From positions 45,748-109,747 of the forward strand of contig NZ_JAAIMY010000009.1 of the NCBI RefSeq assembly GCF_013300825.1: DNA of 64,000 nucleotides, given 5' to 3'. Numbering within the stretch: position 1 is the first letter of the stretch; every line of letters begins with the position of its first letter. Shown piece by piece: positions 10,063 through 18,847 of this stretch. The stretch is from Blautia wexlerae (GTDB lineage: Bacteria > Bacillota > Clostridia > Lachnospirales > Lachnospiraceae). A program made the position numbers and the translations under genes. Below the pieces are notes generated by a model. The model did no database searches and had not been told where the DNA came from. It saw only the letters and a program-made list of their open reading frames with translations.

Positions 10063-10110
10063 TTAAGATACCTTACCATAAAAGCGAATGGGTATCGCTT
10101 CTCTTTTACT

Positions 10111-10138
10111 ATTATACATATTTAACGCTTAAAATCAA
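10111..10138 (-). promoter_or_regulatory. Promoter of pckA
   Basis: Read on the minus strand: TTGATT (10138-10133), 16-bp spacer, TATAAT (10116-10111). This would give an approximately 95-nt untranslated leader containing both inverted repeats. Confidence 0.7.
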
Positions 10139-10234
10139 CAGGATTTTTGCCTTTTTTTGAAATTTGTTAAAGATTTATCAACTCAAATTTGATGAAAAAA
10201 CCGTCATTTTTCACAAAAGGTATGTAAATTTATT

Positions 10235-10340
10235 ATAGTGGCAATATGGGAATACTATTCGTGGATATGATAATATTCTGTCTGACTGGAACAGGCAGGA
10301 AAGACAACTAGGAAATACTAACCAGGAGAGTTGCCACTAT
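10235..10340 (+). other. Possibly structured leader upstream of the NYN-like gene
   Basis: tatagtggca-type arms at 10235-10244 (atagtggcaa) and 10331-10340 (ttgccactat) are exact complements closing an approximately 86-nt interior that contains smaller complementary segments (ctgtctgactggaacaggcag). It lies about 100 bp upstream of the next coding start, in a non-coding gap of roughly 425 bp. I could not match it to a riboswitch class. The rest of the gap has the pckA promoter and AT-rich DNA. Confidence 0.4.
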
Positions 10341-10436
10341 GTGGTTGTGCCGAAGAAAGATGCATGTTAAAATAGGAAAGAATTATCCGGCTGAAAAATG
10401 ACAGAGTATTATACAGCAGAGAAAAATAAAGAGAGG

Positions 10437-11201
10437 ATGAAGATTATCAAAACTTATTATTTAATTGATTATGAAAATGTAGGAAGCGAAGGCTTCAAAG
10501 GATGTGGTAAATTAAGGGAAACAGATATTATCCATCTTTTTTATACAGACAACAGCAGAAAAATAGACCTTGATATTATCAATGATCACGGAGAGTCAAA
10601 ACTGATCACACATAAAGTACCGACAGGAAATCAGTCAGCAGATATGCATCTGGGATCTTATCTGGGATATCTGATAGGAAAAGAGTGCACAGGTCAGGAT
10701 GAAGAATGTAAAATTGTTGTGATCAGCAAGGATACAGGATTTGACCATATTATAGAGTTCTGGAGAACAGAAAAAAATGTGAAAGTCTCCAGAAACGAAA
10801 AGATTTCCGGAAAACAGGTGCATACAAGGAAACAAGTAAAAAAACAGACCGGTAAAGAAAAAGACGGACAGATGACCGAACAATCCGGTCAGAAACCAGA
10901 AAAACAGTTGGATGAACAACCAGAAAAACAGTCTGCCAAACAATCAGAGAAGCAGAATACAAAAAAGCCAAAACAAAAAATAATTGACATGAAAGCCGGA
11001 ACAAAGAAATTACAGCAGGAATTAGTATTGGTTCTCGACAAGGCAGGCATGCCAAAGGAAGTAGTAAACTATGTTTCTACAACTGTGGAGAAAAATGCAG
11101 AAGACAAAAACAGAAAGCAGCAGATTTACAGATCTATCATTTCCAAATACGGACAGACAAAAGGACTGAATATCTATAACCATATTAAAAAGAAAATCTA
11201 A
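10437..11201 (+). CDS. PIN/NYN-like domain protein with Lys/Gln-rich linker
   Basis: The N-terminal approximately 115 residues look like a PIN/NYN RNase fold: YYLIDYENVG at the first strand, conserved acids in SADMHLG, and VVISKDTGFD at the last acidic strand. A low-complexity Lys/Gln/Glu linker of about 60 residues follows (repeating EKQ/SEKQ units), then a small basic helical C-terminal domain ending HIKKKI. I placed the start at ATG 10437 behind agagagg rather than at ATG 10398. If active it would be a metal-dependent RNase. Substrate unknown. Preceded by a possibly structured leader. Confidence 0.65.
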   Translation: MKIIKTYYLIDYENVGSEGFKGCGKLRETDIIHLFYTDNSRKIDLDIINDHGESKLITHKVPTGNQSADMHLGSYLGYLIGKECTGQDEECKIVVISKDTGFDHIIEFWRTEKNVKVSRNEKISGKQVHTRKQVKKQTGKEKDGQMTEQSGQKPEKQLDEQPEKQSAKQSEKQNTKKPKQKIIDMKAGTKKLQQELVLVLDKAGMPKEVVNYVSTTVEKNAEDKNRKQQIYRSIISKYGQTKGLNIYNHIKKKI

Positions 11202-11233
11202 TGGAACAAAAAATAACGGAATAAAAGAAGGAG

Positions 11234-11258
11234 GCCGGGAACCTTATTGATTCCCGGC
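11234..11258. repeat. Perfect 8-bp hairpin gccgggaa/ttcccggc
   Basis: A GC-rich stem with a 9-nt loop, 33 bp after the NYN-like gene. It may act as a transcript 3' end, but there is no T run on either side. The remainder of the gap to 11459 is AT-rich with no gene seen. Confidence 0.4.
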
Positions 11259-11459
11259 AAAAGTATGAAAAAGAAAAAGTTTTATTTGCAATTACTCTTT
11301 GCTCTGTACAAGTAATAATATAACCAGGAAATGTGAGAAATATGTGGTGAGAATTTGAAAAAACTGTGAAATGGATGGAAATTTAAAGTGAACAGGCAGG
11401 AAAAGAGAAAATATAGCAGGAACAATAATTCTTAAAAAAATGGGAGAAAGCATTAGACT

Positions 11460-11801
11460 ATGAATATACAGATTTTTGGTACAAAGAAAAACTTTGACAG
11501 CAAGAAAGCAGAACGCTATTTCAAAGAACGGGGAATTAAATATCAGTTTATAGATATGAAAGAAAAAGGATTAAGTAAAGGAGAATTCCAGTCTGTCTGC
11601 CAGCCAATTGGCGGTTATGATAAACTGATAGATACTGACTGCAAGGATAAAGACCTGCTGGCATTGATCACTTATATCGCAGAGGAAGACAAGGCAGAGA
11701 AAATTCTCGAAAACCAGAGCATCATCAAAGTCCCTGTGGTAAGAAACGGAAAACAGGCGACAGTAGGATATCAGCCGGAGATCTGGAAGAGCTGGAAGTG
11801 A
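11460..11801 (+). CDS. ArsC/Spx-fold protein lacking the catalytic cysteine
   Basis: A 113-aa thioredoxin-fold protein of the arsenate reductase (ArsC)/Spx family. The usual N-terminal C-x2-C or C-x5-R loop is replaced by GTKKNFDSKKAERYF. The rest fits the family: helix-2 FKERGIKYQFIDM, the cis-proline region IIKVPVVRNGKQATVGYQPEIWK. Only two cysteines are present (VCQP and DTDCKD), neither at the active-site position, so reductase activity is doubtful; an Spx-like regulatory role is possible. Preceded by gggagaaag. Isolated gene. Confidence 0.75.
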   Translation: MNIQIFGTKKNFDSKKAERYFKERGIKYQFIDMKEKGLSKGEFQSVCQPIGGYDKLIDTDCKDKDLLALITYIAEEDKAEKILENQSIIKVPVVRNGKQATVGYQPEIWKSWK

Positions 11802-11979
11802 TAGTTATAGCCTTTTACAAGCTTTCAGATTTTACAATATTATATTGAAGAAAATAGCTGTTTGACATATTTATATGTGTTATAATATAAAATTATTATA
11901 GAAGTTACTTTATATTATATTGTCGTGCAACAGATATAATGAACTGATTTATAAAAATGGAAATATTGAGGTGATGGAA

Positions 11980-12996
11980 ATGCCATTAACAAAGATTGCA
12001 GCAGAGAATTTTACAGTATTTGAAGATATAAAGATTCCTTTTTGTGAAGGATTAAATGTATTAGTTGGTGAAAATGGTGTGGGAAAGACTCATATTATGA
12101 AATTAGCCTATGCAGCATGTCAGGCTTCTAAACATGATGTGTCTTTTTCGCAGAAAACAACAATGTTATTTCGTCCTGATCAGTCTGGAATTGGACGTCT
12201 GGTAAACAGAGGAAAGAGTGGAAGCAATAAAGCCATGGTTTCTGTGGAATCTGATACTGCCAAAATAGGAATGACATTTTCAACCAAGACACGAAAATGG
12301 GATGCAGAGATTAATTCAGAAGAAAAATGGGAAAAGCAGATGTCTGATCTCACAAGCGTATTTATTCCGGCAAAAGAGATTTTATCAAATGCCTGGAATC
12401 TGGATGCTGCAGTAAAAATGGGAAATGTGGAATTTGATGATACGTATCTGGATATTATTGCGGCTGCCAAAATTGATATTTCCAGAGGAGTGGATTCAAC
12501 TGTAAGGAAAAAATATCTGGATATTTTACAGAAAATCAGTAATGGGAAAGTAACATTGCATGAGGATCGTTTTTATTTAAAACCTGGTACACAGGCAAAG
12601 TTAGAATTTAATTTGGTAGCAGAAGGATTACGTAAAATTGCTCTTTTATGGCAGTTGATAAAAAACGGGACACTGGAGAAGGGATCCGTTTTGTTTTGGG
12701 ACGAGCCAGAAGCAAATATCAATCCGAAATATATTCCGGTGCTGGCTGAATTATTGATCATGCTGGAGACAGAAGGTGTACAGATTTTTGTTTCTACACA
12801 TGACTATTTTTTATCTAAATATATTGAAGTAAAGCGGAGACAGGACAGTAAACTGCAGTACATTTCCTTATATAAAAATGAAAACAACAAAGTATTATGT
12901 GAGATAGCACCGGAATTTGAATTGTTGGAACATAATGCAATTATGGATACATTCCGTCAGTTGTATCGAGAAGAAATCGGGGTGGCATTAAAGTGA
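11980..12996 (+). CDS. AAA-family (ABC-type) ATPase of a two-gene unit
   Basis: An ABC/SMC-like ATPase related to the AAA_15/AAA_21 families. It begins with the typical IAAENFTVFEDIKIPF core strand, then Walker A GENGVGKT, and near the C-terminus Walker B LFWDEPEANINP and the H-loop STHDYFLSKYI. The start at ATG 11980 was chosen because gaggtg lies 6 bp upstream; the frame is open back to TTG 11920. The downstream gene starts inside its stop codon (GTG/TGA overlap), so the two products are probably made together. Similar ATPases pair with nucleases in phage defence; here that is inference. Confidence 0.8.
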   Translation: MPLTKIAAENFTVFEDIKIPFCEGLNVLVGENGVGKTHIMKLAYAACQASKHDVSFSQKTTMLFRPDQSGIGRLVNRGKSGSNKAMVSVESDTAKIGMTFSTKTRKWDAEINSEEKWEKQMSDLTSVFIPAKEILSNAWNLDAAVKMGNVEFDDTYLDIIAAAKIDISRGVDSTVRKKYLDILQKISNGKVTLHEDRFYLKPGTQAKLEFNLVAEGLRKIALLWQLIKNGTLEKGSVLFWDEPEANINPKYIPVLAELLIMLETEGVQIFVSTHDYFLSKYIEVKRRQDSKLQYISLYKNENNKVLCEIAPEFELLEHNAIMDTFRQLYREEIGVALK

Positions 12997-13514
12997 GCGT
13001 TATACCAGAATCAGGAATGAATTTTGGAAAATATGATGAAAAAGATTTATTTCATATTGAGACATCTGAAATTTATAAAAAACTTGGAGATGGAATCCCA
13101 ACAGTGGAGTTTATCCTGAAATATAATGGAAATAATATAGTGTTTCTGGAAGCAAAGAAAAGTTGTCCAAATGTGGCGAATAGATATGAATCGAAGGAAA
13201 AAGAACTGAAATTCGAAGAATATTATGGTTCAATAACTGAGAAGTTTATATCATCTTTGCAGATATATCTGGCGGCAATTATGAACAGATATCAGGATAC
13301 GTCAGAGATAGGAGACAATCTTCAATCGGTAAGCAATATGAAAGATGTAAAATTAAAATTTATTCTGGTTGTAAAAAACGCAGAAGATATTACGTGGCTA
13401 GCCGGGCCATTGGCAGAATTAAGAGCCAGATTGCTTAAGGTCAGAAAAATATGGGGTGTTGAGGTGGTTGTTTTAAATGAAGAACTTGCTGGAGAATATA
13501 ATCTAACGTGTTAG
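12993..13514 (+). CDS. Putative nuclease partner of the ATPase
   Basis: A 173-aa protein with no family I can name. It starts with GTG overlapping the ATPase stop, so translation is coupled. Residues about 38-55 read VEFILKYNGNNIVFLEAKKS: an acidic residue on one strand followed by a hydrophobic strand ending E-A-K, the pattern of a PD-(D/E)xK nuclease core. Two alpha/beta segments follow (LKFILVVKN, VEVVVLNEEL). If the motif is real, this plus the ATPase is an ATPase-nuclease pair. The nuclease call is tentative. Confidence 0.5.
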   Translation: MSVIPESGMNFGKYDEKDLFHIETSEIYKKLGDGIPTVEFILKYNGNNIVFLEAKKSCPNVANRYESKEKELKFEEYYGSITEKFISSLQIYLAAIMNRYQDTSEIGDNLQSVSNMKDVKLKFILVVKNAEDITWLAGPLAELRARLLKVRKIWGVEVVVLNEELAGEYNLTC

Positions 13515-13565
13515 AGTGTTTTTCTGGTTGCATGAAATAAGAACTATATGCTAGGAGATGATAAA

Positions 13566-14042
13566 ATGGCAAAGATCAGAATCATAAAGAAAAATAATGA
13601 CTGTAGCATGGAATACGAAGTAGGCGATATTTGTGAGGTCACAGGTACCTGGTATGGTGGTGTCCACATCAATGGTCGCTCCGGAATCCCGGTTTCCCTT
13701 GATAAAGAAGAATATATGGAACTCAACACAGAACCGGAAGAACCTGACAGTGCGGAAAATGAAAACACTTTGGAAACACCGGAACACGATATTCATGCAG
13801 GCGACATTGTACAGCATTTCAAAAGAGAATGGGTATCCCCGGATACTTCCGAATATCTCTATAAAGTCCTTGCAGTAGCCCATCACACAGAAAATGGTGA
13901 AAAACTGATGATTTACCAGGCGCTCTACGCACCTTTCAAAATCTGCGCCAGACCCTATGATATGTTTATGAGTGAAGTAGACAGAGACAAATATCCGGAT
14001 ATTAAACAAAAGTATAGATTTGAGAAATATACTACAAAATAG
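13566..14042 (+). CDS. DUF1653-type protein
   Basis: A 158-aa soluble protein. The C-terminal approximately 70 residues fit the DUF1653 domain: GDIVQHFKRE, YLYKVLAVAHHTENGEKLMIYQ, ICARPYDMFMSEVD, QKYRFE. The N-terminal part (IRIIKKNNDCSMEYEVGDICEVTGTW) resembles a small SH3-like strand module. An acidic linker joins them (EPEEPDSAENEN). Start at ATG 13566, 9 bp after aggaga; frame is open to 13548. Function unknown in the family. Confidence 0.75.
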   Translation: MAKIRIIKKNNDCSMEYEVGDICEVTGTWYGGVHINGRSGIPVSLDKEEYMELNTEPEEPDSAENENTLETPEHDIHAGDIVQHFKREWVSPDTSEYLYKVLAVAHHTENGEKLMIYQALYAPFKICARPYDMFMSEVDRDKYPDIKQKYRFEKYTTK

Positions 14043-14205
14043 ATGATTGATATTTTATGGAATTGCTATAGTAAAACAGGCACTTTTGCCTGTACAAAAA
14101 CACTTTGTCGTTGTATAGTAATAACAAATAATAACAGCATACGTTTCCAGAGATTTTATAGCACTGTCTGAAAAAATGTGCAGAAAGAACGAAAGGGAAG
14201 GAAAT

Positions 14206-14727
14206 ATGCAGAAAGTATTAGTAGTTGTAGACATGCAGAATGACTTCATCGACGGAGCTCTTGGAACAAAAGAGGCAGTTGCCATTGTACCTGGTGTAAA
14301 AGAGAAAATCGAAAATTTTGATGGAGTTGTTCTTTTTACCAGAGACACCCATGAGACTTACTATCTTGACACCCAGGAAGGAAAGAAGCTTCCTGTACCG
14401 CACTGTATCCGTGACACCGAAGGATGGCAGATCCGAAGCGAATTAGATGCACTCAGAAAAACAGAACCCATTGATAAAGAAACCTTTGGTTCCACAGATC
14501 TTGCAGGAGACCTGGTGGCAATGAATGAGGATGATGAAATCGAAAGTATCACATTCGTAGGTTTATGCACAGACATCTGTGTTATTTCCAATGCACTTCT
14601 GGCAAAAGCATCTCTCCCGGAAGTTCCGATTATCGTAGACGCTAAATACTGCGCAGGCGTAACACCGGAAAGCCATGAGAATGCACTGAAAGCAATGGAA
14701 GTATGCCAGATTCAGATTGACAGATAA
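14206..14727 (+). CDS. Isochorismatase-family cysteine hydrolase
   Basis: A 173-aa member of the isochorismatase/nicotinamidase superfamily. The catalytic Asp is in VVVDMQNDFIDGALG, the Lys in IDKETFGST, and the Cys in GLCTDICVISNAL, a complete D-K-C triad. Size and the metal-site context suggest a nicotinamidase-like amidase, but the substrate is not certain. ATG 14206 follows gggaagg; the frame extends to 14176. Followed 84 bp later by an HD-domain gene on the same strand, the gap containing copy 3 of the dispersed repeat. Confidence 0.88.
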   Translation: MQKVLVVVDMQNDFIDGALGTKEAVAIVPGVKEKIENFDGVVLFTRDTHETYYLDTQEGKKLPVPHCIRDTEGWQIRSELDALRKTEPIDKETFGSTDLAGDLVAMNEDDEIESITFVGLCTDICVISNALLAKASLPEVPIIVDAKYCAGVTPESHENALKAMEVCQIQIDR

Positions 14728-14737
14728 ACTGCAGAGC

Positions 14738-14790
14738 AGTTATTCAGTTATAAACAAGCAGTAAAGCAGATGATTTTATCCACCTGACAA
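14738..14790. repeat. Dispersed intergenic repeat, copy 3
   Basis: gttattcagtt ... aagcag taaagcagatgatttta tcc acctgaca is collinear with copies near 3955 and 5345. Confidence 0.5.
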
Positions 14791-14811
14791 TTCAGATATG
14801 AGGAGTGACAA

Positions 14812-15414
14812 ATGAAGACAATTACACGAGACGAGGCATTTACATTATTAAAGAAATACAACAAGGATTCATTCCACATTCAGCATGCCCTGACTGTAGA
14901 AGCAGTAATGAAATGGTACGCCAATGAGCTTGGTTATGGCGAAGATGCAGAATACTGGGGAATTGTAGGACTCCTCCATGACATTGACTTTGAGTTATAT
15001 CCGGAAGAACACTGTCTGAAGGCTCCGGAAATGCTCCGCGAAGCAGGCGTAGGTGAAGACGTAATCCATTCAGTTGTATCCCACGGCTACGGTATCACAG
15101 TAGGATGTGGTGCAACCATTGACGTAGCACCGGAACACGAAATGGAAAAAGTACTCTTTGCGGCGGACGAACTTACAGGACTTATCTGGGCAGCAGCACT
15201 TATGAGACCATCCAAAAGCACAAAAGACATGGAACTCAAATCCCTCAAGAAGAAATACAAAAGCAAAGGCTTCGCAGCAGGATGCTCCAGAGAAGTCATC
15301 GAGCGAGGCGCCGAACAACTCGGCTGGGAACTGCAGAAGCTGCTCACTATGACACTGCAGGCAATGGCAGACTGCGAGGATGAGATTAAGGCGGAGATGG
15401 ACGCGGAAGCGTAA
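14812..15414 (+). CDS. HD-domain (HDIG-type) metal-dependent phosphohydrolase-like protein
   Basis: A 200-aa protein with the HD fold: first histidine in FHIQHALTVE, the HD pair in GIVGLLHDIDFE, then VSHGYG as a candidate downstream metal ligand. Such proteins hydrolyse phosphoesters of nucleotides or related compounds. This subgroup is widespread in Clostridia and is usually annotated only as HDIG domain protein. Ribosome site gaggag. Probably co-transcribed with the upstream isochorismatase-type gene. Confidence 0.82.
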   Translation: MKTITRDEAFTLLKKYNKDSFHIQHALTVEAVMKWYANELGYGEDAEYWGIVGLLHDIDFELYPEEHCLKAPEMLREAGVGEDVIHSVVSHGYGITVGCGATIDVAPEHEMEKVLFAADELTGLIWAAALMRPSKSTKDMELKSLKKKYKSKGFAAGCSREVIERGAEQLGWELQKLLTMTLQAMADCEDEIKAEMDAEA

Positions 15415-15455
15415 ATATTAAAACTGAATAATAAAGTAACAAAAATTGCTTAGAA

Positions 15456-15495
15456 AGAAAGGGACATATCAGAGGTAGAAGGTATGTCTCTTTTT
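15456..15495 (+). terminator. Intrinsic terminator after the HD gene
   Basis: Stem aaagggacata / tatgtctcttt with a T run, 45 bp after the stop. Confidence 0.8.
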
Positions 15496-15541
15496 GTATT
15501 ACAGTGAATTGAATATAATAGGTAATGTCGAATGAAAATTG

Positions 15542-15570
15542 TTGCCGTTTATGTCGAAAAATTGTATAAT
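15542..15570 (+). promoter_or_regulatory. Promoter of the methyltransferase-helicase unit
   Basis: TTGCCG (15542-15547), 17-bp spacer, TATAAT (15565-15570). The repeated half-site atgtcga occurs at 15526 and within the spacer (15551). Confidence 0.6.
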
Positions 15571-15632
15571 ATGACGTAAAGTAGTTAGCTTTATCAGATG
15601 ACTTAGGCAGTAAAGAATATAAAAGAGAAATA

Positions 15633-16256
15633 ATGTCTGAAGAGACATTTGGAAATTGGATAAAAATAATGAATAAGACTTTAAATTACTATAACGAAAA
15701 TGCACAGTCCTTTGCGTCTGGAACTGTTTCCGTAGAGTTTACAGAAATGCAGGACAAATTTTTGCAAAAGCTTAATCCGGGAGCATATATACTCGATTTT
15801 GGTTGCGGCGCAGGAAGGGACACGAAATATTTTTTGGACCAAGGCTATCTGGTAGAGGCAATAGACGGTTCCGAACAGTTATGCCAGATTGCGAGTAAAC
15901 ATACTGGAATCAAAGTTAGACAGATGCTGTTTCAGGAACTGAAAGTGAATGAGAAATACGACGGCATATGGGCTTGTGCTTCCATTCTTCATTTACCGAA
16001 AAAAGAACTAAAAGAGGTTTTCAAGAAAATGCTCACAGCGTTGAAACCTGGTGGACGGATTTATACTTCTTTCAAATATGGAGAGTATGAGGGAGAGCGA
16101 AACGGACGATACTTTACAGATTTTACAATAGACACATTTGCGGATTTTGTACAGGAGATACACAATCTGCAAATAGAAGAACACTGGATCACAGGAGATG
16201 TCCGACCGGGAAGAGGTGAGAAAAAATGGCTGAACTTAATTATGCAGAAAAAATGA
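15633..16256 (+). CDS. Class I SAM-dependent methyltransferase
   Basis: A 207-aa Rossmann methyltransferase. Motif I is ILDFGCGAGRDTKYF, the acidic post-I strand is VEAIDGSEQL, and motif IV-like YDGIWACASILHL precedes LKPGGRIYTSFK. The sequence resembles tellurite-resistance/UbiE-type small-molecule methyltransferases rather than DNA methylases: no NPPY or PCQ motif. Start 15633 is used; ATG 15669 is an alternative close to the family's usual N-terminus. The 3' end overlaps the helicase gene by 31 bp, implying coupled expression. Confidence 0.85.
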   Translation: MSEETFGNWIKIMNKTLNYYNENAQSFASGTVSVEFTEMQDKFLQKLNPGAYILDFGCGAGRDTKYFLDQGYLVEAIDGSEQLCQIASKHTGIKVRQMLFQELKVNEKYDGIWACASILHLPKKELKEVFKKMLTALKPGGRIYTSFKYGEYEGERNGRYFTDFTIDTFADFVQEIHNLQIEEHWITGDVRPGRGEKKWLNLIMQKK

Positions 16257-18721
16257 ACATCGGATATGAAAATGAATATTCCACAGATGCCATGACCGGC
16301 GGACCTGATAAAAGAAGACAATTATATTATCAGTTAATCCAGAGTATGAAGAAAGCAGAAAGCGTTGATATCATTGTTTCATTCCTTATGGAATCAGGAG
16401 TAAAAATGCTTCTTCAGGAACTGGAAAACACCCTGAAACGCGGAGCCAAAATCCGAATCCTGACAGGAAATTATCTCGGAATAACCCAGCCGTCTGCACT
16501 ATATCTGATTAAAAGAAAACTCGGTGACAGAGTTGATCTTAGATTTTACTGCGAAAAAGGCCGTTCTTTTCATCCAAAGTCTTACATATTCCATTATGCA
16601 GACCATAGTGAACTTTACATTGGATCGTCCAATATTTCAAGAAGTGCACTGACTTCAGGAATAGAATGGAACTACCGTTTTAGCAGCAAAAAAGATCCAG
16701 AAAACTATGCTGAATTTTTTTATACATTTGAAGACTTGTTTGAAAACCATTCCATCATAATCGATGATAAAGAATTAAAGAGATATTCCCAGAACTGGCA
16801 TCGTCCTGCAGTTGCAAAAGATCTTGACAAATATGACTTTGAACAGGATACAGAAGATACTAAAATTAAAACAATGTATGAACCAAGAGGGGCACAGATT
16901 GAAGCACTCTGTGCATTGGAAGATACAAGAGCAGAAGGAGCAAAGAAAGCGCTCATCCATGCTGCAACGGGTATCGGAAAAACTTATCTGGCGGCATTTG
17001 ATTCCAAATCATATGAAAAGGTTTTGTTTGTTGCACACAGAGAAGAAATCCTGAAACAGGCAGCAGATTCTTTTAGAAATGTAAGAAATTCTGAGGCTTA
17101 TGGATTCTTTACAGGAGATGAGAAATGCACAGATAAATCCGTTATCTTTGCTTCTGTAGCAACTCTCGGAAAATCAGAATACCTGAATGAAAAATATTTT
17201 GCACCGGATTATTTCGACTACGTAGTGATTGATGAATTTCATCATGCAGTCAATAATCAGTATAGAAAAATCGTAGAATACTTTAAACCCCAATTTCTTC
17301 TCGGACTGACAGCAACACCTGAAAGAATGGATGGCAAAAATATATATGAAATCTGCGATTATAATGTGCCCTATGAGATTTCATTAAAAGATGGCATCAA
17401 TAAAGGAATGCTGGTTCCATTTCACTATTATGGAATCTACGACGAGACAGACTATACCAAACTGCATATAGTCAGAGGAAAATATGTGGAAGAAGAACTG
17501 AACAAAACATACATAGGAAACGCTTACAGACATGATCTGATTTACAAATATTACTGTAAATATGGTTCAAAACAGGCATTAGGCTTCTGCTGTTCCAGAA
17601 AACATGCAGAAGAAATGGCAAAGGAATTCAGCAGAAGAGGAATCCCATCAGCAGCAGTTTACAGTAATGCAAATGGAGAATTCTCCATGGACAGAACAGA
17701 AGCAATTGAGAAATTGGAAAGTGGAAAAATCAAAGTCGTCTTTTCGGTGGATATGTTCAACGAAGGCGTAGATATTCCCTCTGTAGATATGGTAATGTTT
17801 CTCCGTCCGACGGAATCTCCAATAGTATTCCTGCAGCAACTTGGAAGAGGATTGCGGAGAAGTAAAGGAAAAGAATATCTCAATGTCCTGGACTTCATCG
17901 GCAATTACGAAAAGGCAGGAAGAGTCAGATACTTACTGACAGGAAAAAGTAAAGCAGAGAAACAAACCTATTCTCCAGCAGATAAAACAGATTATCCGGA
18001 TGATTGTTTTGTTGATTTTGATATGAAATTAATTGATTTGTTTGCAGAAATGGACAAGAAACAACAATCACTTAAAGATCAGATAAAAAAAGAATATTTC
18101 AGAGTAAAAGAATTACTCGGCAGACAGCCATCCAGAATGGACTTATTTACATATATGGATGATGACGTTTATCAGAAGGCAATTGCACGTTCAAGTGAGA
18201 ATCCATTTAACAAGTATCTGGAATATCTGAATGAATTAAATGAACTTACAGATGAACAAAAAACTTTCTTCCAGGGAATAGGAAAAGAATTTATAAAACT
18301 GCTGGAAAACACCAATATGACCAAGGTATACAAAATGCCAGTACTGATGGCTTTCTATAATCATGGTGATGTAAGAATGGAAGTGACAGAAACAGAACTT
18401 TTGGCAAGTTGGAAAGAATTCTTCTCTACAGGAACGAACTGGAAAGATCTGGATACAGGGATTACATATGAGAGATATTGCAAAATTTCGGATAAAGATC
18501 ATATTAAAAGGATTATTAAGATGCCAGTGAACTTCTTAGTGAAATCAGGAAAAGGATTTTTTGTGAAAAAGGAAGATTCAGCGCTGACATTAAGGAATGA
18601 AATGAAAGAAATCATAAAGAATCCAGTATTAGCAGAGCAGATGAAAGATGTAATTGAATATAGGGCAATGGATTATTATCAGAGACGATATAAAGAACAA
18701 ATGACAGGTCTTTTACAGTGA
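16226..18721 (+). CDS. PLD-nuclease/SF2 helicase fusion
   Basis: An 831-aa protein. The N-terminal approximately 190 residues are phospholipase-D-like: FHPKSYIFH (H116, K118) followed by GSSNISRSAL, i.e. one HxK motif. An SF2 helicase follows: Walker A AATGIGKT, DEFHHA in place of DEAH, LTATPERMDG (motif III), VFSVDMFNEGVDIPSVD (motif V), QQLGRGLRRSKGK (motif VI). A helical C-terminal region of about 240 residues is unassigned. The architecture is that of DUF3427-type helicases, which recur in defence islands. Ribosome site gaggtgag lies inside the methyltransferase gene. Confidence 0.85.
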   Translation: MAELNYAEKMNIGYENEYSTDAMTGGPDKRRQLYYQLIQSMKKAESVDIIVSFLMESGVKMLLQELENTLKRGAKIRILTGNYLGITQPSALYLIKRKLGDRVDLRFYCEKGRSFHPKSYIFHYADHSELYIGSSNISRSALTSGIEWNYRFSSKKDPENYAEFFYTFEDLFENHSIIIDDKELKRYSQNWHRPAVAKDLDKYDFEQDTEDTKIKTMYEPRGAQIEALCALEDTRAEGAKKALIHAATGIGKTYLAAFDSKSYEKVLFVAHREEILKQAADSFRNVRNSEAYGFFTGDEKCTDKSVIFASVATLGKSEYLNEKYFAPDYFDYVVIDEFHHAVNNQYRKIVEYFKPQFLLGLTATPERMDGKNIYEICDYNVPYEISLKDGINKGMLVPFHYYGIYDETDYTKLHIVRGKYVEEELNKTYIGNAYRHDLIYKYYCKYGSKQALGFCCSRKHAEEMAKEFSRRGIPSAAVYSNANGEFSMDRTEAIEKLESGKIKVVFSVDMFNEGVDIPSVDMVMFLRPTESPIVFLQQLGRGLRRSKGKEYLNVLDFIGNYEKAGRVRYLLTGKSKAEKQTYSPADKTDYPDDCFVDFDMKLIDLFAEMDKKQQSLKDQIKKEYFRVKELLGRQPSRMDLFTYMDDDVYQKAIARSSENPFNKYLEYLNELNELTDEQKTFFQGIGKEFIKLLENTNMTKVYKMPVLMAFYNHGDVRMEVTETELLASWKEFFSTGTNWKDLDTGITYERYCKISDKDHIKRIIKMPVNFLVKSGKGFFVKKEDSALTLRNEMKEIIKNPVLAEQMKDVIEYRAMDYYQRRYKEQMTGLLQ

Positions 18722-18847
18722 TGGAGAGATGCGTATGGAAACAGAAGATTATGTATATAAAAAGAGACAAATTGGTTTACATTAGTGAAAAAATTTACAT
18801 TGCTATTAGATGATGATGGGATTGTTTGATGTAAAGGAGATGTGAAT

